The notes: generated by a model from the letters alone, not told the origin. Counted from the stretch's first letter, positions 8,320 through 17,963 are shown. The stretch: DNA of 64,000 nucleotides from Elusimicrobiota bacterium (GCA_016218575.1 JACRDN010000005.1:1-64000); one strand, 5' to 3'. Numbers and translations are program-made.

Positions 8320-9696
8320 TTATCGCGAGAGGGCTGGCGCGCGGACCGCCATGTTCTTGACGATCTCGGCCCCGAACTCCGAGGTCTTGAGCTTCTTGGC
8401 CCCCTGCATCTGCCGCTCGAGGTCGTAGGTCACCGTCTTGTTCTGGATGGTCTTCTCCAAGGCCGCGACGATGAGGTCGGCCGCCTCCTGCCAGCCCAGG
8501 TGCTCGAGCATCATGACCCCCGAGAGGATCAAGGAGCCGGGGTTGACCATGTCCTTGTTGGTGTACTTGGGAGCGGTGCCGTGTGTCGCCTCGAAGACCG
8601 CCACGCCGTCGCCGATGTTGGCGCCGGGGGCGATGCCGAGCCCGCCCACCTGGGCCGCGGCCGCATCCGAGATGTAATCCCCGTTCAAGTTCGGGGTGGC
8701 GAGCACGCTGTACTCGTCGGGGCGCAGGAGGAGCTGCTGAAAGGTTTGGTCGGCTATGCGGTCCTTGACGAGGACCTTTCCGGCCGGCATCTTGCCGCCG
8801 TGGTTGTCCCAAAGCTCTGCCTCGGTGACGATCTTGTCGCGGAACTCGTCGCGGGCCACCTCGTAGCCCCAGTCCCGGAAGGCCCCTTCCGTGAACTTCT
8901 GTATGTTGCCTTTGTGGACCATGGTGACCGAGGGCTTCTTGTGGTCCACGGCGTACTGGATCGCCATGCGCACCAGCCTTTTGCTGCCGGTAAGGGAGAT
9001 CGGCTTGATGCCGATGCCGGAGTCCGGGTTGAACTTCTTGCCCATTTCCTTCGTGAGGAACTCGTAAACTTTTTTCTGCTCCGGGGTGCCGTACTCGAAC
9101 TCGATTCCCGCGTAAACGTCCTCGGTGTTCTCGCGGAAGATCACGATGTTGAACTTGTGGGGCTCCTTGACCGGGCAGGGCACTCCGGTAAACCAGCGCA
9201 CCGGGCGCACGCAGGCGTAGAGGTCCAGCTTCTGCCGGAGGCCCACGTTGACCGAGCGAAAGCGAGGAGTCACCCACTCCGAGGAGCATTTCACGCATTT
9301 CTCGGGGCGCTTGCCGCCCGCCTCGTTCTGTTCCGCGGAGCAGACCAGGCACACGAAGCGGTGGCTGCCGACCGGGGTGGTGAGGGGGCCCTTGATGGCC
9401 ACGCGAAACTCGCGGATGGCGTCCAAGGTCTCCTGGGGGAGAACGGTGTCCTTGTCGTAGTTCTGGAGTGCCGTCAGGCCCGCCGAGACCTCCATCCAGG
9501 CGACGGCTTTCTTGCCGCCGTAGGCCTTTTCCACGGCGCCGTCGAGCACCACCTGGGTGGCGCGCCAGAGGTCCGGGCCAGTGCCGTCGCCGGGGAAATA
9601 AGGGATGATGGGGCGATCAGGGACGGACAACTTGCCCCCCTTCAATTCGATCTTCTCGCCCTGCGCCGGAACGTTGATCTTCTTGTAGCTTGCCAT
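8320..9696 (-). CDS. icd: Isocitrate dehydrogenase (NADP-type) with a four-cysteine insertion
   Basis: The TCA-cycle enzyme that oxidatively decarboxylates isocitrate. Family landmarks are [64 protein letters not shown] and [18 protein letters not shown]. After TTPVG (residue 110) there is an extra segment of about 33 residues with C116xxC119 and C134xxC137 before the substrate-binding serine of RSVNVGLRQ. That looks like a small zinc ribbon and is absent from textbook Icd. The start at 9696 follows GGAGGG; an in-frame ATG at 9744 has no site. First gene of its operon. Confidence 0.95.
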   Translation of the reverse strand: MASYKKINVPAQGEKIELKGGKLSVPDRPIIPYFPGDGTGPDLWRATQVVLDGAVEKAYGGKKAVAWMEVSAGLTALQNYDKDTVLPQETLDAIREFRVAIKGPLTTPVGSHRFVCLVCSAEQNEAGGKRPEKCVKCSSEWVTPRFRSVNVGLRQKLDLYACVRPVRWFTGVPCPVKEPHKFNIVIFRENTEDVYAGIEFEYGTPEQKKVYEFLTKEMGKKFNPDSGIGIKPISLTGSKRLVRMAIQYAVDHKKPSVTMVHKGNIQKFTEGAFRDWGYEVARDEFRDKIVTEAELWDNHGGKMPAGKVLVKDRIADQTFQQLLLRPDEYSVLATPNLNGDYISDAAAAQVGGLGIAPGANIGDGVAVFEATHGTAPKYTNKDMVNPGSLILSGVMMLEHLGWQEAADLIVAALEKTIQNKTVTYDLERQMQGAKKLKTSEFGAEIVKNMAVRAPALSR

Positions 9697-9734
9697 GATC
9701 ACCCTCCCTCTGATAAAAACCTCAAATTTTGCAC

Positions 9735-9763
9735 ATACTAGCATTTTTGTCTGGACTCGTCAG
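9735..9763 (-). promoter_or_regulatory. Probable icd promoter
   Basis: On the minus strand CTGACG (9763-9758) and TAGTAT (9740-9735) are separated by 17 bp, each matching 4 of 6 sigma-70 consensus bases. Transcription would start near 9728, leaving a leader of about 32 nt that contains GGAGGG before the ATG at 9696. Confidence 0.4.
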
Positions 9764-9850
9764 CAGGATGAAGTCGCCGAGGCGGATAAAGAACCTGCGC
9801 CCCCTGCCTCACTCCATGGAGCTTCGATTCCAGAGCGGGGCTATCTAAAA

Positions 9851-9889
9851 GATATCCACCGAACTTCGCGGCGAAGTTCGGTGGATATC
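9851..9889. repeat. Short palindrome (copy 2), likely terminator
   Basis: Perfect 18-bp arms GATATCCACCGAACTTCG around a 3-nt centre. It is copy 1 with altered outermost bases that remain complementary. It lies 28 bp past the stop of the GT39-type gene. Read on that gene's strand, the hairpin is followed by TTTTAG, so it could terminate the seven-gene envelope operon before icd. The remaining gene-free sequence (9764-9850) shows nothing else. Confidence 0.75.
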
Positions 9890-9917
9890 TTCCGGCCAGG
9901 GAGCGCGGCCCGGTTAT

Positions 9918-11489
9918 TTAACCGCGCAACTGGAATAAATACAGCGTGTTTTCCCGGGACCAGTCCGGCCTTCCTGAGAGAAGCCGGAGCGTGGTGAAGG
10001 CAGAGGGCTCCGGGGACACTTCGACCTCTCCCGCCAAGCGGTACTCGCGCGACAGGAATTCCCGCATGGCTTGCTGGAACATCTCCCCCCAAGGCGAGAA
10101 AATCAAGTTCGACGAGGGCTGGCCGCTGTAGACGATGAATTTCGGGCGGGCTCTCTCCAAGTCCCGCATTTCCTGGAGGTAATCGCGCTCTCCTCTGGGG
10201 AACAAAGTCAGGGGATAGGACGTGATATGCCGGGTCGCGGCCCGACGCTGGGAGTGTATGTATATCTGGGGCTCGGAGCCGAAGACGTAAATGCTGTCCG
10301 TCGGGCGCGAGTGCTTGCGGATGTAGGCCGCGATAGGGTAGGATTCGTAAAGGGGGTTGGGGTAAAGTAGTCGCCTCGCAGCGACTTGCGGCGAGGCCTG
10401 GAAGTATATGTCGCGCCGGTCCCATACCGGATAGAGGAGTGCCGCGGCAAGAAGAAGGGGCGCCGTTCTTTGGAGAAGTGAGTTCTTGCTCGCCCCTGCT
10501 TCCTGCAGCCCTCCCGCCGCCGCCAAGGCCATGGCCGGAGCGGCTTGTAGAAAGTAGTGTGGAAAAAAATAAAAACCCGCCCCTATTCCAAGGAGGCTCG
10601 TGCCAAGCCAAACCGCGGCCAGGCGCTCTTCCGGACGGCGCGGGCCCGCCGCGTAAAGCCCAACGAGGGCCGAAAGATAAATGGGCCAAAGTCCTCTCAG
10701 GAATTGCGGCAGCAAGGTCCCGATAAGCCACCGGCCTTGGAGCGCCAAGGCCGGTCCATTTGCCATGACGCGGACGTAATCGAGGTTTCGCCAAAAAGCC
10801 TGCTCGAGAAAATCTCCGAGGCCTCCCCTGAGCCAAAAATAGGCGGCGAGGGTTGCGGGTGCTACGGCAGTCGCGGCGAGATAAAGAACCGCGGCCTTCG
10901 CCTTCCACCGCAGCGCCTTTCCCCAGCAGGTCAAGGCCAGAAAGCCGAGGACGCTCCAAGCGCAGGTGGGCTTGGTCATGAGAGCCCCGCCCGCGGCAAG
11001 TCCGGCCAGTCCCAGGCATGGCCAAGGCGCGCGCGCGGCCCAACTTTTTTTCACGCCCCAGGCGCATATCGCCATCGCCAGGCACAGAAAGACTTCCGTG
11101 TTCGCCGTGAACCCCATGTCCCCGATGGGCGCGGGGGAGAGCACCGCGAAGAACGCCGGGGCCGCTAGCCGCGCCCAGGGGCTCCATGATGCCGGGGTGG
11201 TCCAAAAGAGGAATGCCATGGTGGCCCAGGAGCTTATCAGGGCGGCCACCCGCGGGGCGTTGGGCCATAGGGAGAATCCGTAGGCCAGGCGGTAGATGAA
11301 GAATACCGCCGGAGGCTTCTGATTGTAGGCGTCGCGGTAGGCAAGCCCACCCTGCATCATGAGGCGCGCCTCGTAGGCGTATTCCCCCTCGTCGCAGGTC
11401 ATGGGAAGGGCCAGGCCGTGCCAGCGCAGGGCCGCGTGCCCGGCCAGCATCGCCGCGAGGGCGGCGACGGTCAAGAGCTTGGACTTCAT
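9918..11489 (-). CDS. GT39/ArnT-like integral membrane glycosyltransferase
   Basis: 523 residues with about ten to twelve hydrophobic segments from the N-terminus on. The first periplasmic loop reads TCDEGEYAYEARLMMQGG and then YNQKPPAVFF. This acidic motif followed by KPP is typical of the PMT/ArnT clan, which transfers sugar from polyprenyl-phosphate donors to lipid or protein acceptors outside the membrane. It is the last gene of the envelope operon, one base after the patatin stop. The acceptor is unknown. Confidence 0.87.
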   Translation of the reverse strand: MKSKLLTVAALAAMLAGHAALRWHGLALPMTCDEGEYAYEARLMMQGGLAYRDAYNQKPPAVFFIYRLAYGFSLWPNAPRVAALISSWATMAFLFWTTPASWSPWARLAAPAFFAVLSPAPIGDMGFTANTEVFLCLAMAICAWGVKKSWAARAPWPCLGLAGLAAGGALMTKPTCAWSVLGFLALTCWGKALRWKAKAAVLYLAATAVAPATLAAYFWLRGGLGDFLEQAFWRNLDYVRVMANGPALALQGRWLIGTLLPQFLRGLWPIYLSALVGLYAAGPRRPEERLAAVWLGTSLLGIGAGFYFFPHYFLQAAPAMALAAAGGLQEAGASKNSLLQRTAPLLLAAALLYPVWDRRDIYFQASPQVAARRLLYPNPLYESYPIAAYIRKHSRPTDSIYVFGSEPQIYIHSQRRAATRHITSYPLTLFPRGERDYLQEMRDLERARPKFIVYSGQPSSNLIFSPWGEMFQQAMREFLSREYRLAGEVEVSPEPSAFTTLRLLSGRPDWSRENTLYLFQLRG

Positions 11490-11490
11490 G

Positions 11491-12351
11491 TCATGCCAGA
11501 TAGCGGCTGGGGTTGCTCATGAAGTCGTGGGCGTCCCGGGCGCCCAGGGAGATGGCGCGGGAGATGTTGGAGCCATTGAAGTCCAGCATGCCGAAGTCCA
11601 AAACTTGGGATGGGAAAAGCCTGAAAATACGGGGCGGCTCCGGGATACTCTTCAAGGAGGCTATTCCCTGGCCCATCAATGTTATCAGGGTTTGCCGGCC
11701 TTTCTGATCCAAGCGCGCGGCGATCCCATGGCGAACGCGGCTCCGTTCATCGGGCCGGACCACCTCAATGACGATGACATCGCGGCACGGGGAAAGGGGG
11801 TGGAAGCTCAATGGCTCGGCGCAGGGAACTCCTCCGTCGAAAAGACGTTCACGGCTTCCCTGGAATTCGACCTCGACCGGAGGAAAAATCAGGGGAACGG
11901 AGCAGCTCGCCGCCAAGTGGCGGGAGAGCGGCGCGTCCCAAGGTCCCTCCGGGTGGAAAAGCGCGTAGACCCGTCTGTCGCTCCGCAAGCGCGTCGAGAT
12001 CACGGCCAGACGGCAGCGAGTCCGCTTCTGGGCCGCTGAGTCGTCCAGGGCGTAATCCACCTGTTCCCATACCGGGCGGTCCGAGCAGAGCGAGAGGGGC
12101 CACAGACGTGGAGAGAATCGCAGGATATGACCGTCGATCCGCTTCCAGCGCGAGAGCGCCGTCTCGCTGCGGTCTTGAGCGTAGGCGGCCGCAGCCAAGG
12201 CTCCGGCGCTGAATCCGAGAACGGAGTCGAAGGCCGGGCCGCGCGCTCTCTCGAAGGCGTGCAGGGCGGCGGCCTCCCAGCAGCCGAGCGCGCCTCCGCC
12301 TGACAAGGCCAGGCCCAGGGGTTTTCGGAAATACTCAGAAGAGCCGCTCAT
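11491..12351 (-). CDS. Patatin-like phospholipase
   Basis: About 286 residues with the patatin Ser-Asp dyad. The oxyanion loop is SGGGALG at about residue 15, the nucleophile motif is GFSAG, and the aspartate is in FDGGVP. The predicted activity is lipid acyl hydrolysis. The start at 12351 (MSGSSEYF) follows AGGAG and overlaps the GT4 3' end by 17 bp; the open frame upstream has no similarity. There is no clear signal peptide, so cytoplasmic or membrane-associated. Confidence 0.9.
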   Translation of the reverse strand: MSGSSEYFRKPLGLALSGGGALGCWEAAALHAFERARGPAFDSVLGFSAGALAAAAYAQDRSETALSRWKRIDGHILRFSPRLWPLSLCSDRPVWEQVDYALDDSAAQKRTRCRLAVISTRLRSDRRVYALFHPEGPWDAPLSRHLAASCSVPLIFPPVEVEFQGSRERLFDGGVPCAEPLSFHPLSPCRDVIVIEVVRPDERSRVRHGIAARLDQKGRQTLITLMGQGIASLKSIPEPPRIFRLFPSQVLDFGMLDFNGSNISRAISLGARDAHDFMSNPSRYLA

Positions 12352-13489
12352 AGAGCCGCTCCTGCGCTTCGACCATCCTGTCGATGTCGAATTCCTCGGA
12401 GATGGTCCGGCTGGCGCGGTTTCCCAAATCCTTGCGCCTGGGCTCGTCCTTGAGAAGTTCCACGACCCTCTCGGCCAGGAGGTGGACGTTTCCCGGAGGG
12501 GCGGAGAATCCATTGATGCCGTCCTGGATCAAGTCTTTCACCCCGTCGGTCGCGTAGCAGACGCAGGGAAGACCCGACTTCATGGCCTCGACCAACGCCC
12601 GGGGAAGCCCTTCCCACAGGGAGGTAAGCACGAAGACGTCTGAGGCGGCCAGTATCTCAGGCACGTCCCGGCGCCAACCGAGCAGGCGCAGGCGGTTTCC
12701 CAGTCCCGAGGCGAGTATTCGGCATTCCAGGCGTGATCTTAAGGGGCCGTCACCCACGAAAACGAACTCCGCCTCCGGGAAAGAGCGCAGGACGGTCTCG
12801 GCCATGGACACGAAGTCCCCCGGATTTTTCTGGGGCTTGAGATTTCCCACCGAAGAGATCAGGGGCTTGTGCACTCCCACCCCCAGGGATTTTTTTTTGG
12901 CGGTCCGGTCGATGTCGGCGGCCGGCCAGCGGGAGAGCTCGACTCCCGAGCGGATGAGGGCGTACCGGCCGGGATCTCCCAACCCATGGCTCCGGGCGTA
13001 GTCCTGGTTGGCCTTCGACACGAAAATCAAGGCGCGGCTCAAGCCCGCGCATAGCCTCTCGAGGCGGACGTAGAAGCCCTTGCGGCGTGGAGGAAGATAA
13101 TCGTGGAACCCGAAGCCGTGGTAGGTATGCGCGATGGCCGGAACTCCTGCCATCGCCGCGGCCAGGCGCCCGAGGATGCCGGCCTTGGAGCTGTGGGTAT
13201 GCACCACGTCGGGCCTCTCGCTCAGGAACAGGTTGACGAGCTCGAGGAAGGCCAGGACGTCCTTCAAGGGATGAATCTCCCGCTCTAGGCCCTCCAGGAA
13301 GCGAAGGCTCCAGGAGGGTCTCCGGGCCTGGAGCGAGAGAGCCTGTTGGTCCAGCATCCCCCCCCGACCGCAAATGAGCCAAGGCTCGAAGCGCGCTGGA
13401 TCGAGGTGGGATACGGTGTAAAGGGTGTTCTGCTGGGCGCCTCCCAGGTCCAGGCGGGTGATGATGTGGAAGACTTTGAGCCGCTTCAC
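12335..13489 (-). CDS. GT4-family glycosyltransferase
   Basis: 384 residues of GT-B fold. The N-terminal acceptor half starts VFHIITRLDLGGAQQNT and includes HTHSSKAG and HTYHGFGFH. The C-terminal donor half has GDGPLR and the retaining-enzyme motif SLWEGLPRALVEAMKSG. The start is GTG at 13489, giving a GTGA overlap with the SpoIID gene stop. It probably adds a sugar to a lipid-linked or envelope glycan; donor and acceptor are not predictable. Confidence 0.9.
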   Translation of the reverse strand: MKRLKVFHIITRLDLGGAQQNTLYTVSHLDPARFEPWLICGRGGMLDQQALSLQARRPSWSLRFLEGLEREIHPLKDVLAFLELVNLFLSERPDVVHTHSSKAGILGRLAAAMAGVPAIAHTYHGFGFHDYLPPRRKGFYVRLERLCAGLSRALIFVSKANQDYARSHGLGDPGRYALIRSGVELSRWPAADIDRTAKKKSLGVGVHKPLISSVGNLKPQKNPGDFVSMAETVLRSFPEAEFVFVGDGPLRSRLECRILASGLGNRLRLLGWRRDVPEILAASDVFVLTSLWEGLPRALVEAMKSGLPCVCYATDGVKDLIQDGINGFSAPPGNVHLLAERVVELLKDEPRRKDLGNRASRTISEEFDIDRMVEAQERLYERLF

Positions 13490-15336
13490 GGCCGTTTCTC
13501 GATCTTGAGCCTCGGGAAATAATGCGCGAGGATCGCCCTCCAATCCCGGCCCTGCTGGGCCAAGGCCATGGCCCCCGCCTGACAGAGGCCCAAACCCGAG
13601 CCAGAGCCAGCGCCCCAGAGCACGATGGAGGGCTCTGGAATGGAGATGACCGGACCGGGGCTGAACAAAGTCGAGGACAGCGAGCCGGGAGACAGGAAGT
13701 CCGCTATCGCCTTCTCGCCCTCCAAGAACGCGGAGCCTCGGCTGCCGCGTATCTCGAGGCGGCGAACGCGCCCGCCCGGACTTCGTTCGGTGACCGCGAG
13801 GGCCTTGATGGAGCCGACTTCCCCGATCATGTTCGCTCTCCTCTCCAGCTCCGAGACTTTAATGAATCGGATCCAGCGTGATTGAGCGATCGGGATGGAG
13901 CGGCCGGCTTGGCAAAAAATATCCCGCGGCGGGGCCTCGCGGACCCAGGCCTCGAAGTTGTCCGGCAAGGCATCGGGCTTGGGCGAGGCGGAGCCATCGC
14001 GCACCGAGGCCAGATGCGCCAGATCTTGCCCGCCTTGCTCCGTAGTGCCTCCGCAGTTTTCATGGTAGAAGGCCGGGACCAGGTGGCCCTCGAAGGCGAA
14101 GACCAGGTCTTGCGTGGCGTCCACGGCTTGGCTGGCCTCCCTCATCTCGGCGCTCACCCCGATGTATTTCTGGCATACGGCAGAATCGCATAGGTCGGCG
14201 CTCGCGGCCGACAGGCCGGCTTTGGACCGGGACTTGAGCCATAGGGCGAGGCTGCGGCAGACCACTGCCTGGGCCTTGTAGGCCTCGGCCGGGCTTCCGG
14301 GCGGCAAGGCCGCTCCCACGGCTCCGTAGAGGTATTCCGAGAAGGGCAGCTCGTTGACGGCGTAAAATCCCCCGGCCTGGGGTCGAAGCTCGATGTACCC
14401 GCGCAGCTCCCGGTCCCCGGGGTCGGCGGGCTGCTCCCCTTCCAGGCGCGCCTCTTGGAGAAGGAAGGAGCCGGGGCGGCGCAGGGGCACTAGGCGCAAG
14501 GGCTCCCGGCTAGAGGCCCTGAGGTTTCGTCCGGAATCGCGCAGCTCGACGGCCTCGTTATCCGGAGCCAAGCGCGCTTCCCACCCCTCATAGGCTTCCC
14601 CTTGAGCCAGCACCGCGGAGGAGCCGATCATGATCTCGAACGGCGAGTTGGAGGTCAATCGCAAGGAGCGCAGAGCGCCTGGGACTCCCTTCGGCGAGCT
14701 GAAAAGCCCGACGCGGATCAATTCTCCGGTCGGTCTGCTCTTTTCCGGGGCCTGGGCCGCCAGAAGCGGCCGGTTGAGCCTCCGGACTGACCGGTACTTC
14801 TCGACGTCCGGCATCTCCTTGGCCAGCCGCCCCGCGGCCCGAAGGGCCTCGTCATCGGCGGGGTCCAGGGCTAGAACCTGCTGGTAAAGCCGCCAGGCTG
14901 CGGCTTTTTCCTTAATAAGGCCATAGAGGCCCGCCATTTCCTTCAAGGCCTGTACATTGCCTGGGTCGAGTTCGAGGCTTTGGCGCAGATAGGATAGGGC
15001 GGCCTTGGTTTCCCCGCGCTTGGCGTGGATGCGCGCGATCTGCAGATAGGCCGCGGGAAGAATGTAGGGTCCATTGGAGAGAGCCTGGCGCAGTTCCTCC
15101 AGCGCCAAGTCAGGCTTGGACTGCTTGAGGGCCGTAAGGGCCAGGCCCAGGCGCGCCTGGGCTTGCTGCCCGGAACTGCTTGAACGCTCTAGGGCCTGCT
15201 TGAAATGATCGGCGGCCTCCTTGGCCTTGCCCTGGGAGAGGTTTTCCCACGCCGTTTCATTGAGGGATAAGGCCTGGTTCTGGGCCGCGGTCGGGGCCGA
15301 GACGGCGAGGCAAAGTGCCAGGGCTCTCCAGCTCAT
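13486..15336 (-). CDS. TPR protein with SpoIID/LytB domain
   Basis: 616 residues. An N-terminal signal peptide (about 1-18) is followed by TPR repeats (about 25-190; LSLNETAWENLSQGKAKEAA and later DPADDEALRAAGRL units). A SpoIID/LytB domain spans about 240-610, with FSEYLYGAVGAALPPGSPAEAYKAQAVVCRSLA and later YHENCGGTTE. SpoIID is a lytic transglycosylase acting on denuded peptidoglycan in spore formers. In non-sporulating diderms the domain is of uncertain use, most likely periplasmic wall remodelling. It overlaps both neighbours by 4 bp. Confidence 0.9.
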   Translation of the reverse strand: MSWRALALCLAVSAPTAAQNQALSLNETAWENLSQGKAKEAADHFKQALERSSSSGQQAQARLGLALTALKQSKPDLALEELRQALSNGPYILPAAYLQIARIHAKRGETKAALSYLRQSLELDPGNVQALKEMAGLYGLIKEKAAAWRLYQQVLALDPADDEALRAAGRLAKEMPDVEKYRSVRRLNRPLLAAQAPEKSRPTGELIRVGLFSSPKGVPGALRSLRLTSNSPFEIMIGSSAVLAQGEAYEGWEARLAPDNEAVELRDSGRNLRASSREPLRLVPLRRPGSFLLQEARLEGEQPADPGDRELRGYIELRPQAGGFYAVNELPFSEYLYGAVGAALPPGSPAEAYKAQAVVCRSLALWLKSRSKAGLSAASADLCDSAVCQKYIGVSAEMREASQAVDATQDLVFAFEGHLVPAFYHENCGGTTEQGGQDLAHLASVRDGSASPKPDALPDNFEAWVREAPPRDIFCQAGRSIPIAQSRWIRFIKVSELERRANMIGEVGSIKALAVTERSPGGRVRRLEIRGSRGSAFLEGEKAIADFLSPGSLSSTLFSPGPVISIPEPSIVLWGAGSGSGLGLCQAGAMALAQQGRDWRAILAHYFPRLKIEKRP

Positions 15337-15854
15337 CGCCCGCCCTTTTTTCGCGCGGCTTTGCGCTTAAGCGCCCGCCCGCCCGTCGCCACTTCCCGCC
15401 GCGATGCGTCCTGGGGGATGAGCAAATCATCCTCCGATGGATCGGCGGGCGCGTACCGAGGTCCCTGCCGCGGCAGTTTCCCCGCGATCTCGGACAGGAG
15501 ATCCAAGGCCTTTTTCCGGGAGCCAGGCGCGTTGTAGGCCAAGGCCCGGTCGGCTTGGGCGCGCAAGGCTCCCACGTTCGCGCCCTTGGCGGCGGCCTTA
15601 TCGAGCAAAGCCGTCACGGCGCGGTATTTCGCCGCGACCTTGCGCGAAGCCTGCTCGTCTATCTCCTTGAGGATGTCCGCCCCGGCCGCTGGGGCCTCTC
15701 CTTGGGGAGGGTAGCGCCATTGTCGGTAGAGCTTGGCGAAATTCCCAGTGAAAAAAGATTGATAGCGCAGGGCCAGAACGAGCGCGGCCGCGCAAAGGAG
15801 ATAGCGCGGCTTGGTGAGAAGACTCAAGAGCCATTCCATGGTATTCTTTAGCAC
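15333..15854 (-). CDS. Uncharacterised single-pass membrane protein
   Basis: A 173-residue protein I do not recognise. One hydrophobic segment (about residues 8-26, YLLCAAALVLAL) is followed by an Ala/Lys-rich helical region and a very basic tail (RALKRKAARKKGGR). GTG at 15854 is preferred because GAAGGA stands six bases before it; ATG at 15839 is an alternative. It overlaps the TPR-SpoIID gene by 4 bp, so it is probably made together with it and may anchor or regulate an envelope complex. Confidence 0.75.
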   Translation of the reverse strand: MLKNTMEWLLSLLTKPRYLLCAAALVLALRYQSFFTGNFAKLYRQWRYPPQGEAPAAGADILKEIDEQASRKVAAKYRAVTALLDKAAAKGANVGALRAQADRALAYNAPGSRKKALDLLSEIAGKLPRQGPRYAPADPSEDDLLIPQDASRREVATGGRALKRKAARKKGGR

Positions 15855-15863
15855 TTTTGTCCT

Positions 15864-16361
15864 TCAAGAGGAAGGGCTGCTGATCGCGATCAGGATTTTG
15901 TTCGCGTAGGCGGGAAGCAGGTCCGTCTTCTCGATCATCTTTTCGATCTCGAGCATCAGGTAGATGGAATCCGTGAAGAACGGCGAGTTGCGGATGTTTT
16001 GGTGCGCCATGAGGGCCTTTTCTTGGAGCCCCCGTATTTCCCTCTGGAGGACGCTGATGTCCCTGAACAGGGCTTGGGCCGCCTTGATCGCATCTTCTTC
16101 ATAGCGGGCCGTGCGCTCCAGGCGCGCCATGAAGTTTGGTATTTCCACGACATCGGCGGCCAAAGTCTTGAGAATTTTGCGGAATACCTGCAAATCGTCG
16201 CCGAAGCCCCTGTCGCGCAGAGGAAAACCGTTTTTGAGAGCGTTGGCCACCTGCTGGGAACGGAACAGGATGTCGTCGGCCCGGCTCTGGGAGGCCCGAG
16301 CGCGGTCCGCGATGGCGGAGGCTTTTTCCTGCACCAGCTTGATGAGGTGCTGCTGGGACAT
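15864..16361 (-). CDS. Uncharacterised coiled-coil protein
   Basis: A 165-residue, mostly helical protein with no signal peptide or membrane segment. Long heptad-like stretches occur around residues 5-40 and 85-115 (ALFRDISVLQREIRGLQEKA). No known domain is recognised. It sits 9 bp before the membrane protein gene and 12 bp after the GYF-like gene, which suggests a structural partner of those two proteins. Confidence 0.75.
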   Translation of the reverse strand: MSQQHLIKLVQEKASAIADRARASQSRADDILFRSQQVANALKNGFPLRDRGFGDDLQVFRKILKTLAADVVEIPNFMARLERTARYEEDAIKAAQALFRDISVLQREIRGLQEKALMAHQNIRNSPFFTDSIYLMLEIEKMIEKTDLLPAYANKILIAISSPSS

Positions 16362-16373
16362 GCCCTTAGGCCC

Positions 16374-17963
16374 TTAGGGCTTGAGCACTTCGTCCAAGAG
16401 CTCGTCTTCTCCGCCGCCCGCGGCCTTCTTTTCGGTGGCGGGCTTGGGGGGCTGAGCCTGGGAGGGTTCCTCGAAATCGGCTTTGCCGGGAGCGCCCGGA
16501 AGGAGAAGCTCGTCAAGGCTCTTCTTGGCGTCCTCCTTCTTGGTCAGTCTCCGTCGGGGCGCTTCTCGGGCGGTCCGGCGCCGCGCGGGCGTGGCCGCCT
16601 GAAAGGGTGATGCTTTGAGCACCTTCGGGGCGGATACCTTCCCGGAGAGTATTTCTTGCGCCGCGGCGTTCTGGGCGAACACCTTCTTGTCACCCAGGTG
16701 CACCTCGAAAGCGTAGGGGCGGTTGCCGCCGCCTTCCCCGGAGGTCGCATAGAAATTAACCTGGAAAATGTCCTCCTTGATTTTCTCCGCCAGCCACGGG
16801 CTCAGGTTGCCGCCCGCCGGGGCCGCGGCCTCGAGAGTCTCGCCCACGGTCTTACTCGCGTCGGGAAGAGGCCAGGTTTTGACCACTTCGACGGCCGCCT
16901 GCTTTTGCTGATCGACGTCCGCTTCGGGCTGTTGGGCCTGGGGTGCGGGGGGATGAACCCCTGCAGCATCTAGGGTGGCAGGGGGCATCGGGGAGGCGTC
17001 GATTTCTTTCCCGAGGGTCTGGAGCCCCTCGGGAAGCGTTTGGGGCTCGGCCGATTTCTTTGGCCGCTTATTCACGAGCAAAAAACCCCCCGCCAAGAGC
17101 GTGACGACGGACACGGCCGCCAGCGCGGCCTTGGCCCCGCCCTTTTTCTTAGGCGCCACGGGAGATGTTTGTGGCCCCATGGGCTCGGGCAGTTGGGGCT
17201 TGGGCGGCGCGAAGGATTCCTCCGCTCTGGCCGGGCCGGTCAGGGGCGGCAAGGTCGGGGTCAAGGGGGGAAGGTTCGGCCCGGGAAACGCCTTGGTCTC
17301 CATGGACTGCGCACCGGACGCGGGCTCGAAACTCATGAGCGCCGGCGCGCCAATCGCCGGAGCCGGCTCCGTGGGAACGGGGGGCGGGGCGGCCTTGAGC
17401 TCCGCCATCTTGCGCGTGAGTTCCTCTATGGTCTCGTTCTGCCGTTTAATGGTGGAAAGAAAATCATCCTGGGAGGCGGAGACCTTGTCGAGGCTCTCCT
17501 TCCAGCTTCCAGCCGAGGACAGCTTCTCCTCCAAGGCTCCCACCTTGAGAGCCAGCTCCTGGGCTTGGGCGAGCTTGTCGTTGAATTCCTTCTGAAGGGA
17601 GTGGACTTCCCCCTCCTTGAGGCGCAGCTCCTCCTGGAGCTGGGAGACGGTTCCCTCTAGAAGCGAGAATTTTTCCTGAAGGCTTCCGAGCGCGGCCAAA
17701 TCCTTGAGGGTGTGCTCCGGCGGCAGGCGCCCGCACGCTCCGGCTCCGGCGGGCTCCTTGAGCGCCGAGGCCAACTCCCGGGCCTTCACCAAGGACACAG
17801 AGAGCTCGGACACCAGGCACGCTCTCTGCCAATCTCCCATATTGGTTCCCTTGCGCCCTTCCGGGCAAACCAAGGCCTCCCCGGAGTAAGAGGGCAGATG
17901 GGAGAGATCATCGGGCTCGTAGGGGCCCAGAACTTGATTGTTTTGGAATACCCAGTAGCGCAT
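16374..17963 (-). CDS. GYF-like domain, coiled-coil, single-pass membrane protein
   Basis: 529 residues. The N-terminus (1-55, MRYWVFQNNQVLGPYEPDDL...) resembles GYF_2 domains, which bind proline-rich peptides. A coiled coil follows (about 80-185), then a Pro/Ala-rich linker (195-275), one membrane segment (about 280-300, ALAAVSVVTLLAGGFLLVNK) and a Pro/Gln-rich periplasmic region. An ordered segment near 390-440 (NFYATSGEGGGNRPYAFEVHLGD-like) precedes a charged C-terminus. A cytoplasmic-to-periplasmic linker role is inference. First gene of the operon, with its own strong promoter. Confidence 0.8.
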   Translation of the reverse strand: MRYWVFQNNQVLGPYEPDDLSHLPSYSGEALVCPEGRKGTNMGDWQRACLVSELSVSLVKARELASALKEPAGAGACGRLPPEHTLKDLAALGSLQEKFSLLEGTVSQLQEELRLKEGEVHSLQKEFNDKLAQAQELALKVGALEEKLSSAGSWKESLDKVSASQDDFLSTIKRQNETIEELTRKMAELKAAPPPVPTEPAPAIGAPALMSFEPASGAQSMETKAFPGPNLPPLTPTLPPLTGPARAEESFAPPKPQLPEPMGPQTSPVAPKKKGGAKAALAAVSVVTLLAGGFLLVNKRPKKSAEPQTLPEGLQTLGKEIDASPMPPATLDAAGVHPPAPQAQQPEADVDQQKQAAVEVVKTWPLPDASKTVGETLEAAAPAGGNLSPWLAEKIKEDIFQVNFYATSGEGGGNRPYAFEVHLGDKKVFAQNAAAQEILSGKVSAPKVLKASPFQAATPARRRTAREAPRRRLTKKEDAKKSLDELLLPGAPGKADFEEPSQAQPPKPATEKKAAGGGEDELLDEVLKP

